Assembly: GCA_016212475.1 (NCBI GenBank)
Contig: JACRGC010000014.1
Coordinates: 62,001-126,000 of the forward strand
DNA from: Microcaldota archaeon
GTDB taxonomy: Archaea > Micrarchaeota > Micrarchaeia > Norongarragalinales > SBBD01
DNA length: 64,000 nucleotides
Reading direction: 5' to 3'
Shown: positions 8,027-16,069 of the stretch, piece by piece
How the letters are laid out: every line of letters starts with the position of its first letter
Position numbering within the stretch: position 1 is the stretch's first letter
Made by a program: the position numbers and the translations under genes
The notes under the pieces: model-generated
Seen by the model: only the letters and a program-made list of their open reading frames with translations
Told to the model about the DNA's origin: nothing
Database searches by the model: none

Positions 8027-8704
8027 ATGTTAACTTCAAGCCTAGCCTCATTCCGGCAAGGCAAATTTGCGGTCCTATACGATTCTTCCGACCGCGAGGG
8101 AGAAGCGGACCTTGTTCTTCACGCTTCCTTTGCCTCATCCAAGGCCATTCAAACCCTGCGCAAGGATGCCGGCGGGCTTATTTGCTTTGCAACCTCAAGT
8201 GAACTGCTAAAAAAAACCGGGCTTGATTACACAACAAACATGCTCCAAAATTCAAATGTGGCAACTATTAAGGAAATGGTCTCAACCAAAACCCCATATG
8301 GCGATTCTCCTGCATTTTCAATTTGGGTCAACCACAAAAAAACCTTCACCGGAATTACTGATGATGACAGAGCAAAAACCTTTTCCGAACTTGCTAAGCT
8401 TGCCTCTTCAAAAGATGCCAAGCGCTCCTTGATTGAAAATTTCTACACTCCTGGCCATGTTCCTCTTTTATTTGCGCGCGACATCAAAAAAAGAAAAGGC
8501 CACACGGAACTCGCAGTTGCCCTCTCGCAGCTTGCAAAAATGCCTCCCGCAGTAATAATTTGCGAAATGCTTGGCAATGGATCCGCGCTCTCATTTGAGG
8601 GTGCAAAGCTTTATGCCAATAAAAACAATCTCCCATTCATAGAAGGAAAGCAAATACTTGATCATTTGCAAACAAGCAAGATTGGTGGCTCAAATGGAAT
8701 ATAA
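8027..8704 (+). CDS. ribB: 3,4-dihydroxy-2-butanone 4-phosphate synthase
   Basis: Converts ribulose 5-phosphate to 3,4-dihydroxy-2-butanone 4-phosphate, the four-carbon precursor of riboflavin. Visible motifs are DSSDREGEADLVL (the acidic metal/substrate loop, consensus DxEDREnEGDl), GITDDDRAKTF (consensus TGISAxDRAxT), FYTPGHVPLL (consensus RPGHvfPL) and KKRKGHTELAVAL with the C-terminal catalytic His and Glu. An in-frame GTG six bases upstream could also start the protein and would fit a leaderless message. First gene of the rib cluster; it overlaps ribC by 11 bases. Confidence 0.93.
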   Translation: MLTSSLASFRQGKFAVLYDSSDREGEADLVLHASFASSKAIQTLRKDAGGLICFATSSELLKKTGLDYTTNMLQNSNVATIKEMVSTKTPYGDSPAFSIWVNHKKTFTGITDDDRAKTFSELAKLASSKDAKRSLIENFYTPGHVPLLFARDIKKRKGHTELAVALSQLAKMPPAVIICEMLGNGSALSFEGAKLYANKNNLPFIEGKQILDHLQTSKIGGSNGI

Positions 8705-9146
8705 AATCGCAGTTGTAGACACTACCTTTGCCCGAGTTGACATGGCAAAATACGCCCTAGAAGCGCTCTCCAAATTCCCCGATGTGAAAACAATCCAATC
8801 AACCGTGCCCGGAATCAAGGATTTGGCTGTCGAATGCAAAAAACTCCTTGAAAAAGCCGATATTGCAATCGCCCTTGGCTGGGTTGGAGGGGCTGAAATA
8901 GATAAGCAGTGCGCGCATGAGGCATCAATTGGAATTCAAATGGCAAAGCTCCAAACAAGCAAGCACATCCTCGAGGTTTTCATCTTCGAATTCGAAGGAA
9001 CCCCAAGCGAGGTAAAAAGCATAGCTGAAGATAGGGCAAGGAAGCATGCAGTAAATGCCTACAACCTGCTTGCAAATCCAACCATTCTGAAAAATAATGC
9101 AGGCCAAGGGATAAGGCAAGGAAAATCAGATGTTGGCAAATTGTGA
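8694..9146 (+). CDS. ribC: Archaeal riboflavin synthase
   Basis: Catalyses dismutation of two 6,7-dimethyl-8-ribityllumazine molecules to riboflavin. This is the archaea-specific enzyme, unrelated to bacterial RibE but similar in fold to lumazine synthase. The 150-residue protein starts MEYKIAVVDTTFARVDMAK, typical of the family, and contains DIAIALGWVGGAEID, KHILEVFIFEFEG and the conserved C-terminal region with DRARKHAVNAYNLL and GQGIRQGKSDVG. The ATG overlaps the end of ribB by 11 bases, indicating translational coupling. ribH starts four bases after its stop. Confidence 0.95.
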   Translation: MEYKIAVVDTTFARVDMAKYALEALSKFPDVKTIQSTVPGIKDLAVECKKLLEKADIAIALGWVGGAEIDKQCAHEASIGIQMAKLQTSKHILEVFIFEFEGTPSEVKSIAEDRARKHAVNAYNLLANPTILKNNAGQGIRQGKSDVGKL

Positions 9147-9150
9147 TTTT

Positions 9151-9549
9151 ATGAAAATAGCAATAATCGTTTCAAAATTCAACGAAGAACTAACCTCCGA
9201 AATGGAATCAACATCAGAATCAATCCTCAAATCTAAAAAAATGAAATATACTATTATTCGAGTTCCGGGCGCTTATGAAATACCTCTTGCCGCTTCACGT
9301 GCATTGGGTGGAAATTACGCTGGCGCAATAGCCCTTGGGGCGATAGTCAAAGGGTCAACTGCCCACGACGAAGTGATTGCGCACTCAATTGCAAAATCCC
9401 TCCTTGATGTTTCCCTAAAGTTCAATAAGCCAATAGCATTTGGTGTGCTTGGCCCGAAAATCAATTGGCAGCAGGCAAAGGAAAGGGCAAAAGAATACGC
9501 AAAACGCTCAACGGAAACCTTATTGGATGGGCTCTCCCAAACAATTTAA
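9151..9549 (+). CDS. ribH: 6,7-dimethyl-8-ribityllumazine synthase
   Basis: Condenses the ribB product with 5-amino-6-ribitylaminouracil to give the lumazine used by RibC. The 132-residue protein begins MKIAIIVSKFNEELT and shows VPGAYEIPLAA (substrate loop), GAIALGAIVKGSTAHDEVI (phosphate-binding GxT/S and the catalytic His) and FGVLGPKINWQQA, all standard for the family. A start 21 bases upstream exists in frame but would overlap ribC, and the family begins at MKIAIIVSKFN. Its stop is 56 bases before the ribA ATG, so it lies inside the cluster. Confidence 0.94.
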   Translation: MKIAIIVSKFNEELTSEMESTSESILKSKKMKYTIIRVPGAYEIPLAASRALGGNYAGAIALGAIVKGSTAHDEVIAHSIAKSLLDVSLKFNKPIAFGVLGPKINWQQAKERAKEYAKRSTETLLDGLSQTI

Positions 9550-9605
9550 GTTGCGCTTTGGCAAAAGCCCTTCAATATGTAAAAACAAAAATTCAGGCGA
9601 AAATT

Positions 9606-10217
9606 ATGGATCATGACTGCATCGATTTAAATCTTAAGCAAACCGCATCTGCAACTCTTCCAACAGAATACGGCCAATTTAGGATTTTGGTTTTCCAAAC
9701 CCGGGGTTCGGACCTTGCGCACGCCGTACTAATCAAGGGCAATGTAGCGGGAAAAGAAGGGATTCCAATCCGTGTGCACTCCGAATGCCTAACCGGCGAC
9801 GCCCTATTTTCAATGAAATGCGATTGCGGCGAGCAATTGGAAGAAGCATTCAAATATTTATCCAAAAAACCCTCTGGAGTCATAATTTATCTCCGTCAAG
9901 AGGGGCGGGGAATTGGGCTTGCCAATAAAATCAAAGCTTACGCGCTCCAAGATACCGGCCTGGATACCGTTGAAGCAAACCAAGCGCTTGGGCTTCCAAT
10001 TGATTCCAGAAGTTACCATGAAGCCGCCCAGATCATAAAGCACCTAAAAATCAAATCAATTGATCTTTTGACAAACAACCCAAAAAAGCTTGAAAGCCTC
10101 CAAAAATGCGGCATCAAGATAGCAAAAAGAATCGACATCAAGATCAAGCCAAACAAATTCAATTCCGGCTATTTGAAAATTAAAAAATCCAAGCTGGGGC
10201 ATCTCCTGACAAATTAA
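9606..10217 (+). CDS. ribA: GTP cyclohydrolase II
   Basis: Opens the imidazole ring of GTP, committing it to riboflavin synthesis. The 203-residue protein has the full zinc-binding signature HSECLTGDALFSMKCDCGEQ, then YLRQEGRGIGLANKIKAYAL and TVEANQALGLPIDSRSY, and LLTNNPKKLESL near the end. These are the canonical motifs of bacterial-type GCH II. Many archaea instead use GCH III (ArfA), so this is a bacterial-style enzyme in an archaeal context. A longer upstream frame overlapping ribH has no family similarity, so the ATG at 9606 is chosen. No fused RibB domain. Confidence 0.95.
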   Translation: MDHDCIDLNLKQTASATLPTEYGQFRILVFQTRGSDLAHAVLIKGNVAGKEGIPIRVHSECLTGDALFSMKCDCGEQLEEAFKYLSKKPSGVIIYLRQEGRGIGLANKIKAYALQDTGLDTVEANQALGLPIDSRSYHEAAQIIKHLKIKSIDLLTNNPKKLESLQKCGIKIAKRIDIKIKPNKFNSGYLKIKKSKLGHLLTN

Positions 10218-10262
10218 TTTGTTGGATGTTAGTGATTTTTTTTGACTTTCTTCCCAAATCCA

Positions 10263-10273
10263 TTATTTATTTT
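10263..10273 (+). promoter_or_regulatory. Putative TATA box for ribD
   Basis: TTATTTATTTT about 29 bases before the ribD ATG. With the 79-base gap after ribA it suggests ribD can be transcribed separately. Confidence 0.4.
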
Positions 10274-10296
10274 CAATTTCATTTCAGCTGATCCTT

Positions 10297-11373
10297 ATGG
10301 CTGCAAAATCAAATTCTCCCAAATTTTTCATGCAAAAAGCGCTTGATTTGGCAAAACTAGGCGTCGGATCCGTGAAAACCAACCCGCTAGTTGGCTGTGT
10401 AATTGTAAAGAACGGGAAAATAGTTGCAACCGGCTACCACAAAGAGTTTGGGGGGCCTCATGCAGAAGCAATTGCGCTTAAAACCGCTGGCAAAAACGCA
10501 AAAGGATCAACGGTTTACATAACATTGGAGCCCTGCTGTAATTTCGAAGGCAAAAAAACACTTCCGTGCGTAAATGCACTAATTGAAGCGCAGGTAAAAA
10601 AAGTAGTAATTGCTTCAAAAGATCCAAACCCCAAAGTTTCCGGAAAAAGCATCAAATTGCTTAGGGAAAACGGCATTTCTGTTCAAGTTGGCCTTCTCGA
10701 ATCCCAATTCAACCAAATGAATGCGCCCTATTTGAAATTCATCAAAACAAAACTTCCCTATGTTTTTCTAAAAGTCGCCATGAGCCTAGATGGATTCATT
10801 TGGTCAAAATCCAAAACCCTCCTCTCCTCTAAAACTTCCTTGAAATTTGCCCACAAGCTGCGCGCCTCCTCGGATGCAATTTTGGTTGGCATAAACACAA
10901 TCTTAAAGGATGATCCAAAGCTTACTGTTCGTTTCGTAAAAGGAAAAAATCCCCAACGCATTATTTTGGATGTTTCCCTTCGAATTCCTCTTAACGCAAA
11001 AGTGCTAAACGATTCAAATGCCCTGGTTATTGGCAGCAATAACAAATCAAACCTTGACAAAAAGCTACTTTTGGAAAAAAAAGGAATTTCCGTTCTTCTT
11101 CTTCCTTCCAAAAACGGCAAAATCGATCTGAAAAAATTGCTTCTTGAACTTGGAAAGCAAAACATTTGCACTTTAATGGTTGAAGGCGGATCCGCAATAA
11201 TTACCTCCTTTTTCAACGAAAACCTATTCGACAAGGCGTATTTTGTAATAACCCCAAACATCTTGCATGAAGGCATCCCAATGGTTTCTTCAGATTTAAA
11301 AAAATTCCCCAAAATCAGATCCGTTTCATTCAAATCGCTTGGGAAGGATCTGCTTTTGGAAGCTCAATTTTAG
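10297..11373 (+). CDS. ribD: Bifunctional riboflavin deaminase/reductase
   Basis: Two-domain enzyme that deaminates and then reduces the pyrimidine intermediate. Residues ~1-140 are a CMP/dCMP-deaminase fold with the zinc site: GGPHAEAIAL (His and proton-shuttling Glu) and TLEPCCNFEGKKTLPC (two cysteines; the middle differs from the usual GRTPPC). Residues ~150-358 are the NADPH reductase: FLKVAMSLDGFIW, SDAILVGINTILKDDPKLTVR and LMVEGGSAIITSF. Bacteria use this fused, deaminate-first enzyme, whereas most archaea use a separate reductase acting first, so this is a bacterial-type step. Last gene of the rib group, with its own TATA-like element. Confidence 0.93.
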   Translation: MAAKSNSPKFFMQKALDLAKLGVGSVKTNPLVGCVIVKNGKIVATGYHKEFGGPHAEAIALKTAGKNAKGSTVYITLEPCCNFEGKKTLPCVNALIEAQVKKVVIASKDPNPKVSGKSIKLLRENGISVQVGLLESQFNQMNAPYLKFIKTKLPYVFLKVAMSLDGFIWSKSKTLLSSKTSLKFAHKLRASSDAILVGINTILKDDPKLTVRFVKGKNPQRIILDVSLRIPLNAKVLNDSNALVIGSNNKSNLDKKLLLEKKGISVLLLPSKNGKIDLKKLLLELGKQNICTLMVEGGSAIITSFFNENLFDKAYFVITPNILHEGIPMVSSDLKKFPKIRSVSFKSLGKDLLLEAQF

Positions 11374-11487
11374 TTGCATTCCTTTCCTTTCCTAACTACT
11401 CCTCAATTTTACCCTTTCCCAACCTATCTCCATTCCAATTCTAAACTCCTCTTTGCCTCAACTCTTCCTTCCCTTCACTATCAATCG

Positions 11488-11497
11488 CTTTAATAAT
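11488..11497 (+). promoter_or_regulatory. TATA box for fibrillarin
   Basis: CTTTAATAAT centred 26 bases before the ATG at 11519. This supports that start and a leaderless transcript. Confidence 0.55.
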
Positions 11498-11518
11498 CTC
11501 AATTTCAATATTCCTAAT

Positions 11519-12172
11519 ATGCAGCAAATTTACCCTGGCGTTTACAAGATAAACGGCTCCCTAGCAACGCAATCGGCAGTCCGCGGCTTCAAAGTTCACG
11601 ACGAGCCTACAATGCAAATCCAAGGAAAGGAATACCGCGAGTGGGATCCCTTCCACAGCAAACTCGGCGCAGCTCTTTCACGCGGCCTTAGGGAATTCCC
11701 ATTCAAGGAAGGGTCGAGCGTTTTGTATTTGGGGGCTGCAAACGGCGTTACCTGCTCATTCATTTCAGATATAATCGGAAAAGGCTCAATTTACGCGGTT
11801 GAATTCTCAGCGCAGTCAGGAAGGGATTTGATTACGGTTTCACAAAAAAGGACAAATATTTACCCGCTTATTTCAGACGCCCGGTTTCCGGAAAAATACT
11901 CCGAAGATGTTGGGCAGGTGGACGTTGTTTTTGAAGATGTTGCAGATCGCGACCAAGCCGGAATCCTAATTTCAAATTGCAAGCTCATGCTTAAGCGCGG
12001 AGGGATTGCAATGCTTGCAATAAAAGCTCGGTCAATTGATAGCACGCTTCCCCCAAAACAGATCTTCTCAAAAGTCATAACGGAACTTAGGGATGATTTT
12101 GACCTCCTTGAAAAAATAGATTTGGGCCAGTTTGAGAGGGATCACTTGTTTTTAGTGCTGAGGAAGAAGTAA
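11519..12172 (+). CDS. flpA: Fibrillarin-like rRNA/tRNA 2'-O-methyltransferase
   Basis: Catalytic subunit of the archaeal C/D-box RNP, transferring methyl from SAM to the ribose chosen by a guide RNA. The 217-residue protein reads YREWDPFHSKLGAAL (conserved N-terminal block), VLYLGAANGVTCSF (SAM motif I), IYAVEFSAQSGRDL, LISDARFPEKY, VDVVFEDVADRDQAGI and GGIAMLAIKARSID (catalytic Lys region). The upstream in-frame extension to 11453 would cross the TATA box, so the ATG at 11519 is used. Its partner Nop5 is not in the window. The intron of the tRNA-Trp gene here looks like a guide for this enzyme. Confidence 0.95.
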   Translation: MQQIYPGVYKINGSLATQSAVRGFKVHDEPTMQIQGKEYREWDPFHSKLGAALSRGLREFPFKEGSSVLYLGAANGVTCSFISDIIGKGSIYAVEFSAQSGRDLITVSQKRTNIYPLISDARFPEKYSEDVGQVDVVFEDVADRDQAGILISNCKLMLKRGGIAMLAIKARSIDSTLPPKQIFSKVITELRDDFDLLEKIDLGQFERDHLFLVLRKK

Positions 12173-12178
12173 CTCAAA

Positions 12179-12607
12179 TTATTTTGCTACTAAGCCATTA
12201 GGCACAAGACTAACTAATAGGAAGAGTCCAAAATTCAATATTGCTGCGCCCAGTGCTAAATAAATTATGCCTGTTGTAATCGCCAACCATCCCTTCTGAT
12301 GGATTGGCACGCTCCAAAAAGTAGATCCACCAAATTCAAATAAAATGACCGTTTCCTTTTCCTTGATTGCAAAAAAACCTTTCAATAGTGCGTATGCTCC
12401 TCCCATCAAAAAAAATATTGCCGAAAAAAATATAGTCGGAAGCCCCAAATTAGAATTAATAATGGGAATTTTAATTACTGCACTTGTAAAATATCCGATG
12501 GCAACCAAAACCAATCCAATTGATGCTAGTATGTACATAAATCCGACAAATTGTTTTACTTTGGGTTCTTCATCAAACACGAAATCACCAACACAACTAA
12601 ACCACAT
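12179..12607 (-). CDS. Small multi-pass membrane protein, hypothetical
   Basis: About 142 residues with four hydrophobic helices: near VGFMYILASIGLVLVAIGYF, PTIFFSAIFFLMGGAYALL, WLAITTGIIYLALGAAI and LNFGLFLLVSLV. I recognise no family. The ATG at 12605-12607 is used; a TTG two codons upstream is also in frame. It overlaps by 11 bases the end of a 29-codon reading frame on the same strand that follows the TrmB gene, so the three may be cotranscribed. Its 3' end faces fibrillarin, seven bases away. Confidence 0.6.
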   Translation of the reverse strand: MWFSCVGDFVFDEEPKVKQFVGFMYILASIGLVLVAIGYFTSAVIKIPIINSNLGLPTIFFSAIFFLMGGAYALLKGFFAIKEKETVILFEFGGSTFWSVPIHQKGWLAITTGIIYLALGAAILNFGLFLLVSLVPNGLVAK

Positions 12608-12686
12608 TCCCAATAATTGCCATCAAAACAACTCCCGCAAGCAGTATGAACAAATAATCATTCTGGTCCCAGTGCCCGTTGATCAT
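12597..12686 (-). CDS. Possible 29-residue membrane microprotein
   Basis: An ATG at 12684-12686 opens 29 codons ending in TAG. The predicted peptide has a short polar start (MINGHWDQNDY) and one hydrophobic helix (LFILLAGVVLMAIIGNVV). It lies six bases after the TrmB stop and overlaps the start of the next membrane gene by 11 bases, an arrangement that suggests translational coupling. It could equally be a chance frame. Confidence 0.35.
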   Translation of the reverse strand: MINGHWDQNDYLFILLAGVVLMAIIGNVV

Positions 12687-12692
12687 GAGCCA

Positions 12693-13553
12693 TCACTTCT
12701 GCAAAGCCAGTTCCCTAAGCGATGAAATCATGTGCGGATTCTTGAGCCAAAGCCCAACTTCCTCCTCGGCTCCGGTAGTTTCCGGAGTCAAAAACAAAAG
12801 CGCCTCATCATCAGCTAGTACCATCCTGGTGTTGATCTTTTTATCAATCACCTGATGCGCAATTTTAGAAATCTGCGAATTATTTGAAAACAGCGCGTGT
12901 CTCTTATCCTCAATTGAAGATAGCGGCGAAACAACATGAATTTTTACGCCTCTTGCCTTGGCTTTTTCAAAATGCGCAATATTAGCTTTAATTTTGCGAA
13001 CAATCCCATCCGGATGCGAATTAACAACAATCACATTTTTAGCATTCGAAACCATTTCGCCAATGCGCGAATAAATAGAATTCCTTCCTTTCAATGTCCA
13101 AACATTCTCTTCAACTTCAAACTTTTTCGTCCCAACGCTTCTTTCTAAATTCTTATCAAGCGAGTTTCCAAATTCCTCTATTTTCAAAAGCTCTTCTTGC
13201 AAAAAGTTCTCCTTGTGCTTTTTAAGTGTTTGAATGGCCTCCTTGATTGGAACCGGCGCGTACTTGACAGGCCGGCCGGATTTTACAGCTGCAAACCCCT
13301 TCTCTTGAAGCTTATCCAAAACATCATAAACTCTAGGCCTTGCAATTTTCCCAACTGTAGCAATATCTCCAGCTGTATTTACACCACCAAGGGATAGTGC
13401 CAAATATGCCTGCGCCTCGTATTGGTTAAGCCCCAAATTCCTAAGAAGATTCAGCAAAGCAGGGTTTTGCATAATATCTACATTGGCAACTGAATTGTTG
13501 CTTTTAAGCCTTTCTTCAGGAGCAAAACCACTAGTTGCATTATCGTTTTCCAT
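12693..13553 (-). CDS. TrmB-family transcriptional regulator
   Basis: A winged-helix regulator of the TrmB family, whose characterised members control sugar transport and metabolism. The helix-turn-helix is at roughly residues 40-95 (GLNQYEAQAYLALSLGG, then KIARPRVYDVLDKLQEKGF). The rest resembles the phospholipase-D-like TrmB C-terminal domain (NVIVVNSHPDG, KARGVKIHVVSPL, TRMVLADDEALLFL). No sugar-binding domain typical of the longest TrmB proteins is clear. The ATG at 13553 is preferred to the one at 13577 because the TATA box at 13582-13590 is almost on top of the latter. It faces a secreted CARDB-like gene across a palindrome at 13592-13613. Confidence 0.88.
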   Translation of the reverse strand: MENDNATSGFAPEERLKSNNSVANVDIMQNPALLNLLRNLGLNQYEAQAYLALSLGGVNTAGDIATVGKIARPRVYDVLDKLQEKGFAAVKSGRPVKYAPVPIKEAIQTLKKHKENFLQEELLKIEEFGNSLDKNLERSVGTKKFEVEENVWTLKGRNSIYSRIGEMVSNAKNVIVVNSHPDGIVRKIKANIAHFEKAKARGVKIHVVSPLSSIEDKRHALFSNNSQISKIAHQVIDKKINTRMVLADDEALLFLTPETTGAEEEVGLWLKNPHMISSLRELALQK

Positions 13554-13581
13554 ATCCTTCCCAATTCTTATGCCCATCCAA

Positions 13582-13590
13582 CTATATAAA
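13582..13590 (-). promoter_or_regulatory. TATA box of the TrmB-type regulator gene
   Basis: TTTATATAG on the minus strand, about 33 bases before the ATG at 13553. Confidence 0.55.
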
Positions 13591-13591
13591 T

Positions 13592-13613
13592 GTTATTACT
13601 AGTGAATAGTAAC
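13592..13613. promoter_or_regulatory. Imperfect palindrome, candidate TrmB operator
   Basis: GTTATTA (13592-13598) and TAGTAAC (13607-13613) form a 6-of-7 inverted repeat with eight bases between. It lies between the divergent TATA boxes of the regulator and the secreted protein, where a dimeric regulator could repress both. Confidence 0.45.
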
Positions 13614-13623
13614 AAAAGCAAAC

Positions 13624-13634
13624 CTTTAAATAAT
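13624..13634 (+). promoter_or_regulatory. TATA box of the secreted CARDB-like protein gene
   Basis: CTTTAAATAAT about 56 bases before the ATG at 13685. A GGTGG ribosome site precedes the ATG. Confidence 0.5.
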
Positions 13635-13684
13635 ACTTTTGCCATAAAACATAGGTTAGAAATTTCAGCTATCGTGGTGGTATA

Positions 13685-15331
13685 ATGAACGTCAAATCTT
13701 TAGCAATTGGGCTCTTAATGCTAATGGCAGCCCTATTTGTATCCGTAAATGCCATTGAAATCACAACTTCTGATAGCAACCTCTATATTTCTTCAACGCA
13801 GGCTTCGGTTTTTGCATACGTGAAGAACACTGCCTCCGAAACCAAGCAGCTATACTTATCAGTTGATGCCAGATCGCTATCCGCTCAAATCGAGCCATAC
13901 GCAACATCAATTAGGAAAGGTTCAACCGGAGGCTCACACATCAACATAGTTGCCCCGGATTGCTTTAGGGGCTCTGAAACCGTTACAATTTACGCTCAGC
14001 TTTGCTCTTCTTCAACTTGCGAATCCGCATCCAAGAAAGTTACAGTAAATGTTGAACCATCAAGGCAGTGCTCAACCTACATTGAAGGATTTGCCCAAAC
14101 CACGCAGTTCGTTTCAGGAACTTCCTGCGGATCAACAGGCTGCTTTAATGTGGATTCAATTGCTCCAAAGCGCAGTTCATTGATTTCAACAGCTTATTTT
14201 GATGCAACTTCTTATGATTTAAGAATTTCAGGCGGCGATTCATGCGTTGATGTCAAAAGAGGAGAACTCGCAAGAATTAAGCTCACACTCTCAAATAGGG
14301 GCGCAGCTTCCAATTTTGATCTACGCGCAATTTCAGATTCCGACATTTCAGCATTTCCCTCAAAGGACTATGTTGCCCTTTCAAGATCATCTTCAGATTA
14401 TGTTTATGTGGATATCGCGCCAGATAAAGATCTATCAGAAGGCAGGCACTTTGTAACTTTGCAAGCACTCCATTTGGATGAACTTGTAGCTGAAAAAGAT
14501 CTTTGCATCAATTTGGAGGATAAGTTTTCAACTTCATTTACTTCCCCAACATCCGCAGATGCAACCTCTGCAAACGATCTAACCATCCAACTCTCACTTA
14601 AAAACGATGGAACAACAATTCAGCATTATGCAATTTCAGCTTTCAATTCAGATCTAGCAGAAAAGCTAACCGTATTCCCTGAAAAAGTCACTTTGCAGCC
14701 AGGCGCACTCAAATTCATCGATGTGACTTTGAAAACCGCTTCATTGCAATCGGGCACATATAAATTAGATTTTGTTGCAGTTTCAGAAGACTCCGAAGAA
14801 TTTTCAGAAATGCTTGTGACTGTCAAATCAATTGCAAAACCAGCTGAAAAAACCGTTGCTCTTGATTCAACCTCAACCCAAAAGGAAAACAAGCTCTTAA
14901 TTCAAACCGTAATCCAAAACGATGGCGACACTTTGATGGACGGCCTAACTCTTGAAATCAATGGCCTTCCTGAAAAATGGGCCGTTTCAGATATTCCAGA
15001 ATTCAAGGTAAACCCAAACTCGCAAAAAACCATCAAATTCGAAATCACAATGAATACGGATGAAACTGCAAATCCAAAAATTGTCGTTCTAAGGGATGGA
15101 AAAACCCTCTCAACTCAGACGCTTCCGCAAGTTTCGGGAAAAACCGGGGGCTTTACGGGCCTATTCAACCTAGGCTCTGGCAACTGGCTTATTGGAATTG
15201 TAATCCTTCTTGGAATCCTTGCCTTTTTCATGATTGGCAGGAGGGAAGATAGTGAAGGCAACAAGCTGGAGTCAATTAGGCGTGAAATCGGGGAGGGCGA
15301 TTCGCACGATTCTTCAGGATCCCATCACTAA
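13685..15331 (+). CDS. Secreted, C-terminally anchored protein with CARDB/NPCBM-associated-type beta domains
   Basis: A 548-residue surface protein. A signal peptide (about 1-23, ending SVNA) is followed by three or four ~100-residue beta-sandwich repeats whose wording (LTLSNRGAASNFDL, LSLKNDGTTIQHYAI, TVIQNDGDTLMDGL, each followed by a 'V-x-P-G' or 'V-N-P-N-S' strand) matches CARDB/NEW3-type Ig-like domains. A membrane helix lies at about 498-518 (LIGIVILLGILAFFMIG), then a short charged tail ending in His/Ser. Several cysteines in the first half could be disulfides. The domains probably face outward and serve adhesion or scaffolding. Divergent from a TrmB regulator. No specific partner is known. 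Confidence 0.75.
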   Translation: MNVKSLAIGLLMLMAALFVSVNAIEITTSDSNLYISSTQASVFAYVKNTASETKQLYLSVDARSLSAQIEPYATSIRKGSTGGSHINIVAPDCFRGSETVTIYAQLCSSSTCESASKKVTVNVEPSRQCSTYIEGFAQTTQFVSGTSCGSTGCFNVDSIAPKRSSLISTAYFDATSYDLRISGGDSCVDVKRGELARIKLTLSNRGAASNFDLRAISDSDISAFPSKDYVALSRSSSDYVYVDIAPDKDLSEGRHFVTLQALHLDELVAEKDLCINLEDKFSTSFTSPTSADATSANDLTIQLSLKNDGTTIQHYAISAFNSDLAEKLTVFPEKVTLQPGALKFIDVTLKTASLQSGTYKLDFVAVSEDSEEFSEMLVTVKSIAKPAEKTVALDSTSTQKENKLLIQTVIQNDGDTLMDGLTLEINGLPEKWAVSDIPEFKVNPNSQKTIKFEITMNTDETANPKIVVLRDGKTLSTQTLPQVSGKTGGFTGLFNLGSGNWLIGIVILLGILAFFMIGRREDSEGNKLESIRREIGEGDSHDSSGSHH

Positions 15332-15485
15332 TTTTTTCATTTATAAAAATGTCAAATAGCGCAAGCTTTGATTTTTCGTTATTTTTTCAAACGTCAAGGC
15401 AAGTCGTTTCCATTCAAAATTGATATAAACAATCTGCAATATAGACTATTATATGTTATAGGCAATTTGGTTATGGTCGGCTGTT
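15332..15485 (+). other. Intergenic region
   Basis: A T-run (15332-15337) just after the stop is a likely terminator for the CARDB-like gene. ATTATATGTTATA around 15449-15461 is a TATA-like element for the following gene. No other gene is visible. Confidence 0.4.
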
Positions 15486-16058
15486 ATGCTAAAAGAATTC
15501 AAAAAACTTATTGCGGCATTCCCGGAAAAAGGAATGGCGCTTCACGGAACCTCCTATAAAAACGCCCTAAGCATAAAAAAAACCGGTCTTAAGGAAATTG
15601 AAGGGGGCGCTTATTCTGTTCCCCTTCCATCTCCAAAATATCAGAAGGAAATAAAATCTCCCTCTAAACTATTTCATAGAACAATAGGAAGTGTGGTTTT
15701 TGCAACTCACTATGCCGGTGAGAAGTATCAAAACATGACCAATTCCAAATTGACTCCAAAACAACTTCCGGCCATAGTGATATTTAGGGACAAACAAATT
15801 CAATTTATGGGGTATGATCAAGAGAAGTTTCAACCTCGATTTACGGGTAGTTTAAAACATAAACTTTATCGTTCTTTTGGCAAAGCTGTTGGACCGCTAC
15901 CAGCAAATTCTGTTGTCAAAATCGTCCGAATTACTAAAAAAGAGCAATTAGAAATCCTAAGAACAATCACTGCGCCCATTAATCAAACTGCAGCCCTCCA
16001 GAATTTATTGATCAAAAAAACATTGCTTGCAATTAAGAGATTGATCCTCAAGAAATAA
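15486..16058 (+). CDS. Uncharacterised protein, possible ADP-ribosyltransferase-like fold
   Basis: A 190-residue protein not recognised as a named family. Near the start it has ALHGTSYKNALSIKKTGL and around residue 75 VVFATHYAGEKYQN. This pair of motifs ('HGT...A..I...GL' followed by 'vFAT....A..Y') is the general pattern of ART/PARP/RES-like NAD-using domains, where the His of HGT contacts NAD. A third catalytic position near PANSVVKIVRI cannot be confirmed. The C-terminus is very basic. It is isolated, has its own TATA-like box and stands beside no obvious antitoxin. The ART idea is inference from two short motifs only. Confidence 0.5.
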   Translation: MLKEFKKLIAAFPEKGMALHGTSYKNALSIKKTGLKEIEGGAYSVPLPSPKYQKEIKSPSKLFHRTIGSVVFATHYAGEKYQNMTNSKLTPKQLPAIVIFRDKQIQFMGYDQEKFQPRFTGSLKHKLYRSFGKAVGPLPANSVVKIVRITKKEQLEILRTITAPINQTAALQNLLIKKTLLAIKRLILKK

Positions 16059-16069
16059 CCCGCGCCTAT

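Noticed and set aside
9465-9605. N-terminal extension of ribA overlapping ribH
   Set aside because: It has no similarity to GTP cyclohydrolase II and overlaps ribH; the ATG at 9606 gives the normal length.
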